Source: Psychrobacter nivimaris
Lineage (GTDB): Bacteria; Pseudomonadota; Gammaproteobacteria; Pseudomonadales; Moraxellaceae
Reading direction: 5' to 3'
Length of the DNA stretch: 64,000 nt
Assembly: GCF_009812035.1 (NCBI RefSeq)
Contig: NZ_VZIZ01000011.1
Location: 1-64,000 of the forward strand
Part shown: piece by piece, positions 19,658-27,968 of the stretch
Position numbering within the stretch: the stretch's first letter is position 1
Layout: every line of letters begins with the position of its first letter
Translations under genes and position numbers: made by a program
Notes under the pieces: model-generated
What the model was told of the DNA's origin: nothing
The model's input: the letters and a program-made list of their open reading frames with translations, nothing else
Databases searched by the model: none

Positions 19658-20716
19658 ATGAGCATCAACAAAGAAACCGCGATAACTGACAACAATTCAG
19701 CCCCTGTATACGATAGTGTAACTAATAATATCGTCGTTGCCGCACTATATAAGTTCACGCGCTTTGCTGATTTTGAGCAATATCGTGAGCCTATCCTAAA
19801 CACTATGCTCGATCACGATGTGAAAGGTACGTTGTTACTTGCAAGCGAAGGCATTAATGGTACGATTTCTGGTACGCGTCAAGCTATCGATACCGTACTT
19901 GGCTACCTGCGCAGTATTGAGGCAATTGGTACGTTTACTTTTAAAGAATCCTATACTGACGCACAGCCTTTTTATCGCACTAAGGTAAAGCTAAAAAAAG
20001 AAATCGTTACCATGGGTGTCGAGAATATCGATCCATTGGAATCCGTTGGTCGCTATGTAAAGCCAAGCGAGTGGAATGCGTTGATCTCAGATCCCGAAGT
20101 TACCTTGATCGATACGCGTAACGATTATGAAGTGCAAATCGGCACCTTCCAAAATGCAGTCAACCCAAACACTGAAACGTTCCGTGAGTTTCCAGAATAC
20201 GTTTCAAAAGAGCTAGACCCAACCAAGCATAAAAAAGTGGCAATGTTCTGTACAGGTGGTATCCGCTGCGAAAAATCTACTGCCTATTTACGCGAGCAAG
20301 GGTTTAAAGAGGTCTATCATTTAGAAGGCGGTATCCTAAAATACCTAGAAGAAGTTCCTGCCAGTGACTCTATGTGGCAAGGCGACTGCTTTGTTTTTGA
20401 TAATCGAGTTTCGGTCAACCACAACTTAGAAAAAGGCAGCTACGAGCAGTGTTTTGCTTGCCGTATGCCGATCACTGTCGATGACATGCAAAGCCCTGCC
20501 TATATCAAAGGCGAGTCTTGCCCACACTGTATCGACAAAGCGACCAACGAGCAAAAAGCCCGTTTCCGTGAGCGCGAGCACCAAATGCAGCTAGCCAAGA
20601 AGCGTGGCGAAGCCCATATCGGTAGCGACGTGATGGATGTAATTGAAAAGCGTAAAGCCGCTAAGACGGAAGCGCGTCTACAAGCGGAAGCTGCAAACAA
20701 CACTAAAGCGAACTAA
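19658..20716 (+). CDS. trhO: tRNA uridine(34) hydroxylase, rhodanese family
   Basis: TrhO (YceA family) makes 5-hydroxyuridine at the tRNA wobble position, on the route to cmo5U/mcmo5U. The 352-residue protein has the N-terminal domain with [16 protein letters not shown] and a rhodanese domain with [15 protein letters not shown] and the catalytic cysteine loop [14 protein letters not shown] Cys-rich region (CFACRMP and CPHC) follows, then a charged C-terminus. AGGAG lies 6 bases upstream of the ATG at 19658; the TTG at 19631 that opens the longest frame has none. A strong terminator shared with serA follows. Confidence 0.94.
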   Translation: MSINKETAITDNNSAPVYDSVTNNIVVAALYKFTRFADFEQYREPILNTMLDHDVKGTLLLASEGINGTISGTRQAIDTVLGYLRSIEAIGTFTFKESYTDAQPFYRTKVKLKKEIVTMGVENIDPLESVGRYVKPSEWNALISDPEVTLIDTRNDYEVQIGTFQNAVNPNTETFREFPEYVSKELDPTKHKKVAMFCTGGIRCEKSTAYLREQGFKEVYHLEGGILKYLEEVPASDSMWQGDCFVFDNRVSVNHNLEKGSYEQCFACRMPITVDDMQSPAYIKGESCPHCIDKATNEQKARFREREHQMQLAKKRGEAHIGSDVMDVIEKRKAAKTEARLQAEAANNTKAN

Positions 20717-20750
20717 ACTTAGCATTAGTGCAATAAAAGAGAAGTGAAAC

Positions 20751-20789
20751 AAAAAAGAGAGGCTCTAATCAATAGAGCCTCTCTTTTTT
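20751..20789. terminator. Bidirectional terminator between trhO and serA
   Basis: Perfect 17-bp inverted repeat (20751-20767 with 20773-20789) around a 5-base loop, with A and T runs at the ends. It lies between convergent genes. Confidence 0.93.
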
Positions 20790-20865
20790 TATGATAAATC
20801 TTCAGTGCCTATCAAAACTATTAGCCCTGATATAGTTAATCCAATTTGAAAGCGGATTGACTATA

Positions 20866-22092
20866 TTAGAATAAGATACGTACGCGGATAGTCTCTTCTA
20901 CATCTTTTAATTGGTCTAGTGCAGCGGTCGAATCATTGTAATCAACATCCATCACTAGATAACCAACATCACCTTCTGTCATCAGGCTCTGCGCTAGGAT
21001 GTTAATACCAGCTTCAGCAAATAAGCGGTTAATCTGAGAAAGTACGCCTGGCACGTTTTTGTGAATGTGTAGTAGACGATGCGAGTTTTCTTTGAACGGA
21101 ATAGAAACTTCTGGGAAGTTCACAGCAGTCGCCGTATCACCTTGGTCAGAGTATCTAACAAACTTATCTGCTACTTCCAGTCCGATATTGGCCTGTGCTT
21201 CTTGGGTTGAACCACCGATATGCGGCGTCAAAATCACATTATCAAACTTACGTAGTGGTGACTCAAACTCTTCGTCAGCTGATTTTGGCTCTTTTGGGAA
21301 CACATCGATAGCCGCGCCCAAAATTTTACCAGACTCAAGCGCATCTGCTAGATCATCAATCTCGACGCACGTACCGCGAGCCGCATTGATAAAGTAGCTG
21401 CCTTCTTTCATCTGAGCGAACTGCTCAGCTTTCATCATATAGCGAGTGCTTGGCACATCAGGTACATGCAATGTCACGATATCAGCCGTTGATAGTAACT
21501 CTTCTAAGCTACCAACTTGTACCGCGTTGCCTAGTGGTAACTTGGTCACGGCATCATGATAGATGACTTTCATACCGAAGCTTTCTGCCAAGACAGACAG
21601 CTGCGAGCCAATAGAACCATAACCGACGATACCGATAGTCTTGCCACGCACTTCGTGTGAGTTAGTCGCAGACTTACCCCAGCCGCCGCGATGTACGGTT
21701 GCATTCTTTTCAGGAATACCGCGGTACAGCATAATGGCTTCTGCCAATACTAGCTCAGCTACCGAACGAGTGTTCGAGAATGGCGCGTTAAAGACAGGGA
21801 TACCAAGATCACGAGCTGCGTCTAGATCTACTTGGTTGGTACCAATACAAAAGCAACCAATGCCGATAAGCTTGTGTGCGTGCTCAAGTACTTCGCGCGT
21901 CAACTGAGTGCGCGAACGAATACCGATAAAGTGAGCATCTTTGATCTTTTCGATCAGCTCGTCTTGATCTAAGGCGTGACTGATATTCTCGATGTTATGG
22001 TAACCAGCTCCTTCCAATACTTTTAGGGCATTGTCATGTAGACCTTCAAGCAATAAAAACCGGATTTTGTCTTTTTGTAGTGATAACGCCAT
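20866..22092 (-). CDS. serA: D-3-phosphoglycerate dehydrogenase
   Basis: SerA oxidises 3-phosphoglycerate in the first step of serine synthesis; family members also reduce 2-oxoglutarate to D-2-hydroxyglutarate. The 408 residues have E. coli-type length. Seen are the substrate domain with IGIRSRTQLT, the NAD-binding GKTIGIVGYGSIGSQL, the catalytic region INAARGTCVEIDDLADAL and TPHIGGSTQEAQ, and a C-terminal ACT domain (HIHKNVPGVLSQINRLFAEAGINI) that binds serine for feedback control. It is transcribed away from a D-2-hydroxyglutarate dehydrogenase-like gene, which makes functional sense. Confidence 0.96.
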   Translation of the reverse strand: MALSLQKDKIRFLLLEGLHDNALKVLEGAGYHNIENISHALDQDELIEKIKDAHFIGIRSRTQLTREVLEHAHKLIGIGCFCIGTNQVDLDAARDLGIPVFNAPFSNTRSVAELVLAEAIMLYRGIPEKNATVHRGGWGKSATNSHEVRGKTIGIVGYGSIGSQLSVLAESFGMKVIYHDAVTKLPLGNAVQVGSLEELLSTADIVTLHVPDVPSTRYMMKAEQFAQMKEGSYFINAARGTCVEIDDLADALESGKILGAAIDVFPKEPKSADEEFESPLRKFDNVILTPHIGGSTQEAQANIGLEVADKFVRYSDQGDTATAVNFPEVSIPFKENSHRLLHIHKNVPGVLSQINRLFAEAGINILAQSLMTEGDVGYLVMDVDYNDSTAALDQLKDVEETIRVRILF

Positions 22093-22428
22093 ATGAGAAC
22101 TGTCCTATAATTGTTTTATAAGATTACCTGTTGGATAATCTATGATGGAGGAAACGAAAACAGTCCCGATATCTTACACAAAATTTGAGGTCGATGTTAG
22201 CAGATTAGATGAATTATTGGTTATCAAGCCTGAAAAATTTTTATGCTATAGTGAATTATTCTGTTTGAAACCGCTCGAATCAATTATTTATTACTTACCT
22301 CTTCTTATAGGTAAAAAATATCATCCACTTATTAACTCTACGAGCTGACTCATCACTGAATTTATAGTTATTTCGCTATATAATAAACAGTCCCAGCATC
22401 GTGCTTACGCCAATATTGAGATTTGACC
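22093..22428. other. Divergent promoter region serA/D2HGDH
   Basis: 336 AT-rich bases between back-to-back genes, which must hold both promoters. A 68-codon frame on the plus strand (22142-22348) has no ribosome binding site or family resemblance and is not called. No clear operator was identified. Confidence 0.4.
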
Positions 22429-23865
22429 ATGACGCCAACTACCGCTCAGAACACATCCGAAACCAATGCCGTGCAAACCATCTTGAGCACGCTTACTGAT
22501 ACCCATGATTTTGACCCGACCCAAATCAAAACCGATGCTGAGAGTTTAGAGCATTGGGGTAAAGACTGGACCAAACACTTTGCTCCTGCTGCTGCTGCCA
22601 TCGTCTTTCCAAAGACCACCGAACAAGTACAGACTATCGTCCTGCTTGCCAATGAGCATAATGTTGTCCTGACGCCTAGTGGTGGTCGTACTGGTCTGTC
22701 TGCTGGTGCCGTCGCTGCTAACGGCGAAATCGTCGTTAGCATGGATAAAATGAACCAGATCGGACAGTTCTATCCTGCCGATCGCATGGTTGAAGTCGAA
22801 GCCGGTGTCGTCACCCAGCAGTTGCAAGAATTCGCTGAATCAAAAGACCTATACTACCCTGTCGACTTTGCCTCAGCAGGCTCTAGTCAGATAGGCGGCA
22901 ACATCGGCACCAACGCAGGCGGCATCAAAGTCATTCGCTATGGCATGACCCGTCAATGGATTATGGGACTGACTGTTGTCACTGGTAAAGGTGATATCTT
23001 GCAGCTGAATCGCGGCATGGTAAAGAATGCCACCGGTTATGACCTACGCCAACTATTCATCGGTAGCGAAGGCACGCTTGGTCTTGTTACTCATGCGCAA
23101 ATCAAACTTGAGCGTCAGCCACAAGACTTAAACGTCATGGTACTTGGTATGGATAGCTTTAACGATGTGATGAACGTACTCTCTGCTTTTCAAGCACAGA
23201 TTGATTTAACAGCGTTTGAGTTCTTTGACGATGTAGCGATTGATAAGCTGATGGCACATGGTCAAGTACAAGAGCCCTTTGAATCACGTACCAAGTTTTA
23301 TACGCTATTAGAGTTTGAAGCGCCTTATGAGCCGATTATGGATAAAGCCATGGCCATATTTGAGCATTGTATGGAGCAAGGTTGGGTTGTCGATGGGGTG
23401 ATGAGTCAAAATCTCACACAGGCTGAAGAGCTATGGAAGCTACGTGAGTATATCTCAGAGACCATCTCAGTCTTTACCCCTTATAAAAACGATGTCTCGG
23501 TGCTAATAAGTCACGTACCGACCTTTATCGAAGAGATTGATCACATTGTCAGTAGCAACTATCCAGACTTTGAAGTCTGTTGGTTCGGTCATATTGGCGA
23601 TGGTAATTTGCATCTCAATATCTTAAAACCTGAGAATATGAATAAAGATGATTTCTTTGCTGAGTGTCAGGTCGTCAATAAATATGTGTTTGAGACGGTA
23701 CAGAAATATGGTGGTTCAGTGTCTGCTGAGCATGGGGTTGGTATGACAAAGAAGCCGTACTTGCACTATAGCCGTAGTGAGACTGAAATTGAGTACTTAA
23801 AAGAGGTCAAAAAGGTTTTTGATCCAAACAATATTATGAACCGTGGTAAGATTTTTGATATGTGA
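22429..23865 (+). CDS. FAD-linked oxidase, probable D-2-hydroxyglutarate dehydrogenase
   Basis: 478 residues of the FAD-binding PCMH/GlcD family. The FAD-binding domain has LTPSGGRTGLSAGAVA and GGNIGTNAGGIKVIRYG; the C-terminal domain has WFGHIGDGNLHLNI and the signature GGSVSAEHGVGMTKK. Family members oxidise D-2-hydroxy acids (D-lactate, glycolate, D-2-hydroxyglutarate) and pass electrons to a flavoprotein or quinone. The divergent position next to serA is the same as in Pseudomonas, where this enzyme removes D-2-hydroxyglutarate made by SerA, and this is why that substrate is preferred. The ATG at 22429 is chosen over the in-frame TTG at 22423. A strong terminator follows. Confidence 0.85.
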   Translation: MTPTTAQNTSETNAVQTILSTLTDTHDFDPTQIKTDAESLEHWGKDWTKHFAPAAAAIVFPKTTEQVQTIVLLANEHNVVLTPSGGRTGLSAGAVAANGEIVVSMDKMNQIGQFYPADRMVEVEAGVVTQQLQEFAESKDLYYPVDFASAGSSQIGGNIGTNAGGIKVIRYGMTRQWIMGLTVVTGKGDILQLNRGMVKNATGYDLRQLFIGSEGTLGLVTHAQIKLERQPQDLNVMVLGMDSFNDVMNVLSAFQAQIDLTAFEFFDDVAIDKLMAHGQVQEPFESRTKFYTLLEFEAPYEPIMDKAMAIFEHCMEQGWVVDGVMSQNLTQAEELWKLREYISETISVFTPYKNDVSVLISHVPTFIEEIDHIVSSNYPDFEVCWFGHIGDGNLHLNILKPENMNKDDFFAECQVVNKYVFETVQKYGGSVSAEHGVGMTKKPYLHYSRSETEIEYLKEVKKVFDPNNIMNRGKIFDM

Positions 23866-23891
23866 TTAGATGTTTAACACTTATCTCAAAT

Positions 23892-23929
23892 AAAAAGACG
23901 CTAACCCGAGAGGCTAGCGTCTTTTTTTT
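23892..23929. terminator. Bidirectional terminator between D2HGDH and BLUF genes
   Basis: Stem AAAAAGACGCTA/TAGCGTCTTTTT with an inner partial pairing and a T run. It lies between convergent genes. Confidence 0.9.
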
Positions 23930-23955
23930 GGTTTATAATTCGCAAAAACTACGAC

Positions 23956-24585
23956 TTATAAATACAACAGTATCAATGCGACGACCAGTAGTATGCTCAA
24001 AAACCCTTGAATAATCAGAAACGCCTGATGCGGTGCCGCGATATGACGCACCATATTACCCAATGCATTATAAGTAATACCTGCCGCCTTAATATGGGGT
24101 GGACTATCAAAAGTTTTGATAATTTGCAAAAACTGTTCGGTCCGATCAGATGACCAGCCGTGCGGCGCAAATGGTAAAAATGGGGATAATTGTACGGCCT
24201 GTTTCTTGGTCGCGGGTGACCACAACCAACGCTCTAAAAACAGCAAACGCATACGCCAGTCGGCAAAGCTGCGATGATTGATAACTTGTAATAGCAACAC
24301 TTCTACATTTTTATGACGACTATCGACGAAGATACGCTCTTGCAGATTAAATACGTCTGACTTTTTACCTTCAATACATTGCAGAAAATGACCATTGCCG
24401 TAGCATAGCGTGCCTGTGATGTTATGCTGCTGATTGTAGTTACGTGCGTGGCCTTCTACTTCATCAAAAATAGAGGTGCTCAAACGCGAGCCAAGAGTCA
24501 GCGTACTGACATAAACCAACTGAACCAAAGCGGAGTCATCTATGTCATCCCACTTCATGATTCTATTGGTATGATTTAAAGGCAT
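23956..24585 (-). CDS. BLUF-domain blue-light sensor with C-terminal membrane helix
   Basis: 209 residues. The BLUF domain (about 18-112) starts with LVQLVYVSTLT and continues with NQQHNITGTLCYG, GHFLQCIEG, DSRHKNVEVLLL and FADWRM. The residues that form the flavin hydrogen-bond switch are all present: Tyr25, Asn51, Gln69, plus Trp110 and Met112. After about 75 residues of unknown structure, the last 22 residues (FLIIQGFLSILLVVALILLYL) form one membrane helix, so the sensor is probably tail-anchored on the inner membrane. No EAL, GGDEF or cyclase domain is fused. It ends at a shared terminator and has palindromes upstream. Confidence 0.9.
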   Translation of the reverse strand: MPLNHTNRIMKWDDIDDSALVQLVYVSTLTLGSRLSTSIFDEVEGHARNYNQQHNITGTLCYGNGHFLQCIEGKKSDVFNLQERIFVDSRHKNVEVLLLQVINHRSFADWRMRLLFLERWLWSPATKKQAVQLSPFLPFAPHGWSSDRTEQFLQIIKTFDSPPHIKAAGITYNALGNMVRHIAAPHQAFLIIQGFLSILLVVALILLYL

Positions 24586-24680
24586 AATAAAATAATCCTA
24601 AGAAGCCGATGAGATACGGCTAAACGAAACAAGCAACACAATACTATGCCTGAGTTGAACCAAAAAATTGACTCACAAAA

Positions 24681-24702
24681 ACGTAGCAAATATTTACTAC
24701 GT
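24681..24702. promoter_or_regulatory. 22-bp palindrome upstream of the BLUF gene
   Basis: ACGTAG-C-AAATATTT-A-CTACGT is symmetric except for one base pair. It lies about 96-117 bases before the BLUF start codon and is operator-like; no T run follows, so it is not a terminator. The binding protein is unknown. Confidence 0.45.
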
Positions 24703-24717
24703 GAGACTGTTATTACC

Positions 24718-24742
24718 GTTATAGCTTGCTATGATAACAAGC
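24718..24742. promoter_or_regulatory. Second dyad upstream of the BLUF gene
   Basis: GTTATAGC-TT-GCTATgATAAC is an inverted repeat with one extra base; an overlapping alternative pairs GCTTG with CAAGC. It lies 15 bases from the larger palindrome. Confidence 0.35.
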
Positions 24743-25122
24743 AAAACAAAAGGTGCTGATAGATATTATTTAGATTCTATATTGAGATAATAAATAGCAA
24801 GACAGTCGCAGGCAAAATGATAATGCAGAGTTATGTGCTTATTGGTGCTCACAAACTTAATATGTATAAGGCGATATAGAATGCGGCGTTCACTATCCTT
24901 TAATCCTATACATTAGTCAAAAACAGTACTAAATATAGTGGGCAAAACTGCATAAGATATCAACATAACCTATTGTAAATACGGCAATAAATTATTGTAA
25001 CGACAATATCTTCCTATTGGAATGTTTTTATTACTTTTTTGCACAAAAATCGGTACATCAACGTGCTATAACACCATTATTTGATACCACTACATTCAAT
25101 AGCTATTTAAAACAGGAAACTT

Positions 25123-26760
25123 ATGAGTAAGATGGAAAAACTAGATGACTTTCATCTCACGATTGCTGAGATTAAGAAAAAAGATTACCCGCAATTAAAA
25201 GCCTTAATGGATCGTGTCTATGTAAACTTGGGTGGCGCATGGTCAAAGACAACCATTCATACTTTGATTGACGCTTTCCCTGAAGGTCAGATTGCTTTGT
25301 TTGATCATGATCAGCTGATTGGTATCGTGCTCTCTATGCGCGTTGACTATGCCAAATTTTCAAACCCGCACACTTATGACGATTTGATTGGGCAAAAAGA
25401 AATCATTAGAGACAATCCAGAAGGTGATGCCATTTATGGTTTAGATGCACTCATCGACCCTGATTATCGCGGCTACCGCCTCGGTCGTCGTCTGTATGAT
25501 GCGCGCAAGGAGCTGTGCCGACAGTTAAACTTCCGCGCTATCTTAGCCGGTGGACGCATACCTAACTATCATAACCATAAAGATCTGACTCCAGGCGAAT
25601 ATATTGATGCCGTTGAAAGCCGTGAAATTCACGACTCAGCTTTGTCGTTCCAGCTGTCTAATGGCTTTATCGTTAAACGTATTTTGACTGCCTACCTACC
25701 AGATGATAAACAATCAAAGGGCTTTGCTACCTTGCTTGAGTGGGCAAATATTTACTATGAGCCTAAAGACTATAAGCCTAATACTCGCAAGTCTGAAGTG
25801 CGTATAGGTGGTATTCAGTGGCAGATGCGTGAAGTCGAATCACCTGAAGAATTACTGCAACAGGTTGAGTTCTTTGTCGATATCATGGCTGACTACAACT
25901 CAGACTTTGCTTGCTTACCTGAGTTTTTCAATGCGCCATTGATGGGTCTATGCGAAGAAACCGATCAAAATATTGCCATTCGATTTTTGGCGGGTTATAC
26001 CGAGTGGTTCAAAAATGAAATCTCGCATTTAGCGGTCAGCTATAACGTCAACGTCATTACCGGTTCGATGCCGTTACTGGACGAAGACGATACCTTATAC
26101 AACGTCAGCTATCTGTGCCGCCGTGATGGTACGGTTGAAGAGCAACGCAAGATTCATATTACTCCGCATGAGCGCAGCGCTTGGGTAATCGAAGGTGGCG
26201 ATGAAGTCAAAGTATTCGACACGGATGCGGGTCGTATCGGCATCTTGGTCTGCTACGATGTTGAGTTCCCTGAGCTTGCACGTCTGATGGCACTTGATGA
26301 CATGGATATCTTGTTTGTGCCCTTCTGGACTGACACCAAAAACGGCTATCTACGTGTCCGCCACTGCGCGCAAGCCCGTGCTATCGAAAACGAATGCTAT
26401 GTGATGATTTGTGGTTCAGTCGGTAACTTACCGCAAGTTGAGAGTTTAGATATTCAGTACGCTCAGTCGTCGATTTTTTCACCGTCAGACTTTGCGTTCC
26501 CGCATGATGCGATTATGGCAGAGACCACTGCCAACACGGAGATGGTGTTCTTCTCTGATGTAAACTTGGACAAGCTGACTCACGTTCGTCACGAAGGCTC
26601 AGTACATAACTTAATCGATCGCCGTGATGATTTGTTCAGCTTAAAGTGGAAGCGCAAAGCCAAAGTTCCAGCGAGCAAGTTAAGTGATGAGCAGCGCCGC
26701 GAAAATTCAGGCAGCGTACTGATTGGTGATCCATTACAAAACCGAGCACAAAAGCCGTAG
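25123..26760 (+). CDS. GNAT acetyltransferase / carbon-nitrogen hydrolase fusion
   Basis: 545 residues. The N-terminal half (about 10-200) is a GNAT fold with the acetyl-CoA motif IDPDYRGYRLGRRLYDAR. The C-terminal half (about 225-510) is a nitrilase-superfamily domain with the full Glu-Lys-Cys triad: Glu in FACLPEFFNAPL, Lys in EEQRKIHITPHE, and Cys in GILVCYDVEFPE. This two-domain architecture is known in many bacteria but its substrate is not established. AGGAA lies 8 bases upstream of the start. It stands alone, followed by a terminator. Confidence 0.92.
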   Translation: MSKMEKLDDFHLTIAEIKKKDYPQLKALMDRVYVNLGGAWSKTTIHTLIDAFPEGQIALFDHDQLIGIVLSMRVDYAKFSNPHTYDDLIGQKEIIRDNPEGDAIYGLDALIDPDYRGYRLGRRLYDARKELCRQLNFRAILAGGRIPNYHNHKDLTPGEYIDAVESREIHDSALSFQLSNGFIVKRILTAYLPDDKQSKGFATLLEWANIYYEPKDYKPNTRKSEVRIGGIQWQMREVESPEELLQQVEFFVDIMADYNSDFACLPEFFNAPLMGLCEETDQNIAIRFLAGYTEWFKNEISHLAVSYNVNVITGSMPLLDEDDTLYNVSYLCRRDGTVEEQRKIHITPHERSAWVIEGGDEVKVFDTDAGRIGILVCYDVEFPELARLMALDDMDILFVPFWTDTKNGYLRVRHCAQARAIENECYVMICGSVGNLPQVESLDIQYAQSSIFSPSDFAFPHDAIMAETTANTEMVFFSDVNLDKLTHVRHEGSVHNLIDRRDDLFSLKWKRKAKVPASKLSDEQRRENSGSVLIGDPLQNRAQKP

Positions 26761-26821
26761 TTAATTGTAGTTAGTTATGGTCGGTTGACGTCGCACACTT
26801 ATAGTAGACTTTATAAATAAT

Positions 26822-26849
26822 ACGGCTGATTTTCAGCCGTTTATTTTTA
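26822..26849 (+). terminator. Intrinsic terminator of the GNAT-nitrilase gene
   Basis: Perfect 8-bp stem ACGGCTGA/TCAGCCGT with a 3-base loop, then TTATTTTT, 62 bases past the stop codon. Confidence 0.85.
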
Positions 26850-26976
26850 TCTACTGTCGACTCTTCATGCAATGATCATATAGGCAATCACGATAAGATA
26901 AGCAGTGACGATAAGCCATTATTTTAGAACAACTGAAAATAACTGAAAACAACATGCAAACTAAAAAGCGGACGTC

Positions 26977-27525
26977 ATGACGACTGATATTGAGCAAACA
27001 GAACTAAAGGCAAAGAAGCAGCCGAAGCGAAAGATCATTTCGATACTTAAAACGATAATGTTATATGGTCTCATGTTTGTCGTGATCTATAGCGTGGTCA
27101 ATTGGTGGCGACAGCCTATTATGCCTGCCAACCCTCAATTGCAACTGACCGATTACCAAGGGCAAACTATCGATTTGGCAGCGATGAGTCATGAGCGGCC
27201 TACACTGGTATACTTTTGGGGTATGTGGTGTTCAGTCTGTAGTTTTACTTCGCCCACTATCAATAAACTAGCAGCAGATAACTATCCCGTTGTCACTGTT
27301 GCCGTACAGTCCGGCTCAAACCAAGAGTTACGCGGCTACCTCGATCAGCATCAGTTTGATTTCACCACCATAAATGATCAACAAGGCAATATCTTTGCAG
27401 ATTGGCAAGGACAAATCACACCGTCCTATGTGGTATTAGAGAATGGCGAGATGACACAAGGGCTAACAGGGATTCAGCCATTATGGTCATTGAAACTGCG
27501 CTTATGGTTGGCGTCTGTTTTTTAG
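26977..27525 (+). CDS. Membrane-anchored thioredoxin-like protein, ScsD/TlpA type
   Basis: 182 residues. A basic N-terminus is followed by one membrane helix (TIMLYGLMFVVIYSVVNWW, about 27-45), so the rest should face the periplasm. The thioredoxin fold has active site WGMWCSVC (CxxC) and the cis-proline region ITPSYVVLENG. It resembles the ScsD-type protein disulfide oxidoreductases linked to copper tolerance in enterobacteria, but no scsB, scsC or copper gene is near, so a general disulfide reductase role (TlpA- or CcmG-like) is equally open. No terminator is evident before the ileS promoter region. Confidence 0.82.
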   Translation: MTTDIEQTELKAKKQPKRKIISILKTIMLYGLMFVVIYSVVNWWRQPIMPANPQLQLTDYQGQTIDLAAMSHERPTLVYFWGMWCSVCSFTSPTINKLAADNYPVVTVAVQSGSNQELRGYLDQHQFDFTTINDQQGNIFADWQGQITPSYVVLENGEMTQGLTGIQPLWSLKLRLWLASVF

Positions 27526-27968
27526 TACTTGAGTCGTACTTTATGCTTCAATAAATAATCATTCAAAGAGCTTATAGCTATGTCTTCACCAATGATATAT
27601 GACGTAGATAAACGATTGATATTGGACAAAATTGGACTGACCTCGCACAGCTCTTTTTACCCTACCCTTTTTGTCATATAATAGCTGCCGATCTAAATAT
27701 TTTTTTGAATTATTTTTACTAGCATATTTTATGTTGCAATCGTCTCGTTACCATTTATTATTGACGTAACTATTTACCGACTAATGAGCGACAATGGGTA
27801 TTTATTGACATGATGGTTGATAAACCGACTATGATGAGCAATATACCTACTATTAGTAATTAAGCATTATCAATACCGCGTGACCCTCAGTACTATATTG
27901 AACTACATCGAGCCTTGTATCCGGTTTTGAACCGACACACAAACCTACCTTTTAAAAAGATACCTTCT
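27526..27968. other. Intergenic region upstream of ileS
   Basis: 443 AT-rich bases. A perfect TATAAT at 27677-27682 is a candidate -10 without a good -35. ATTGGAC occurs twice close together near 27620-27640. The longest ileS frame opens at a TTG (27915) in this region, which is not accepted as the start. Confidence 0.4.

Larger units (their letters stand above)
24586..25122. other. Divergent intergenic region, BLUF to GNAT-nitrilase
   Basis: 537 very AT-rich bases with no credible gene. Two dyad-symmetric elements near the BLUF side (24681-24702 and 24718-24742) are listed separately. The remainder shows no clear structure. Confidence 0.5.

Noticed and set aside
22142..22348. 68-codon plus-strand frame between serA and the D2HGDH gene
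   Set aside because: No ribosome binding site, no family resemblance, and it lies in a divergent promoter region; it is probably chance in AT-rich DNA.
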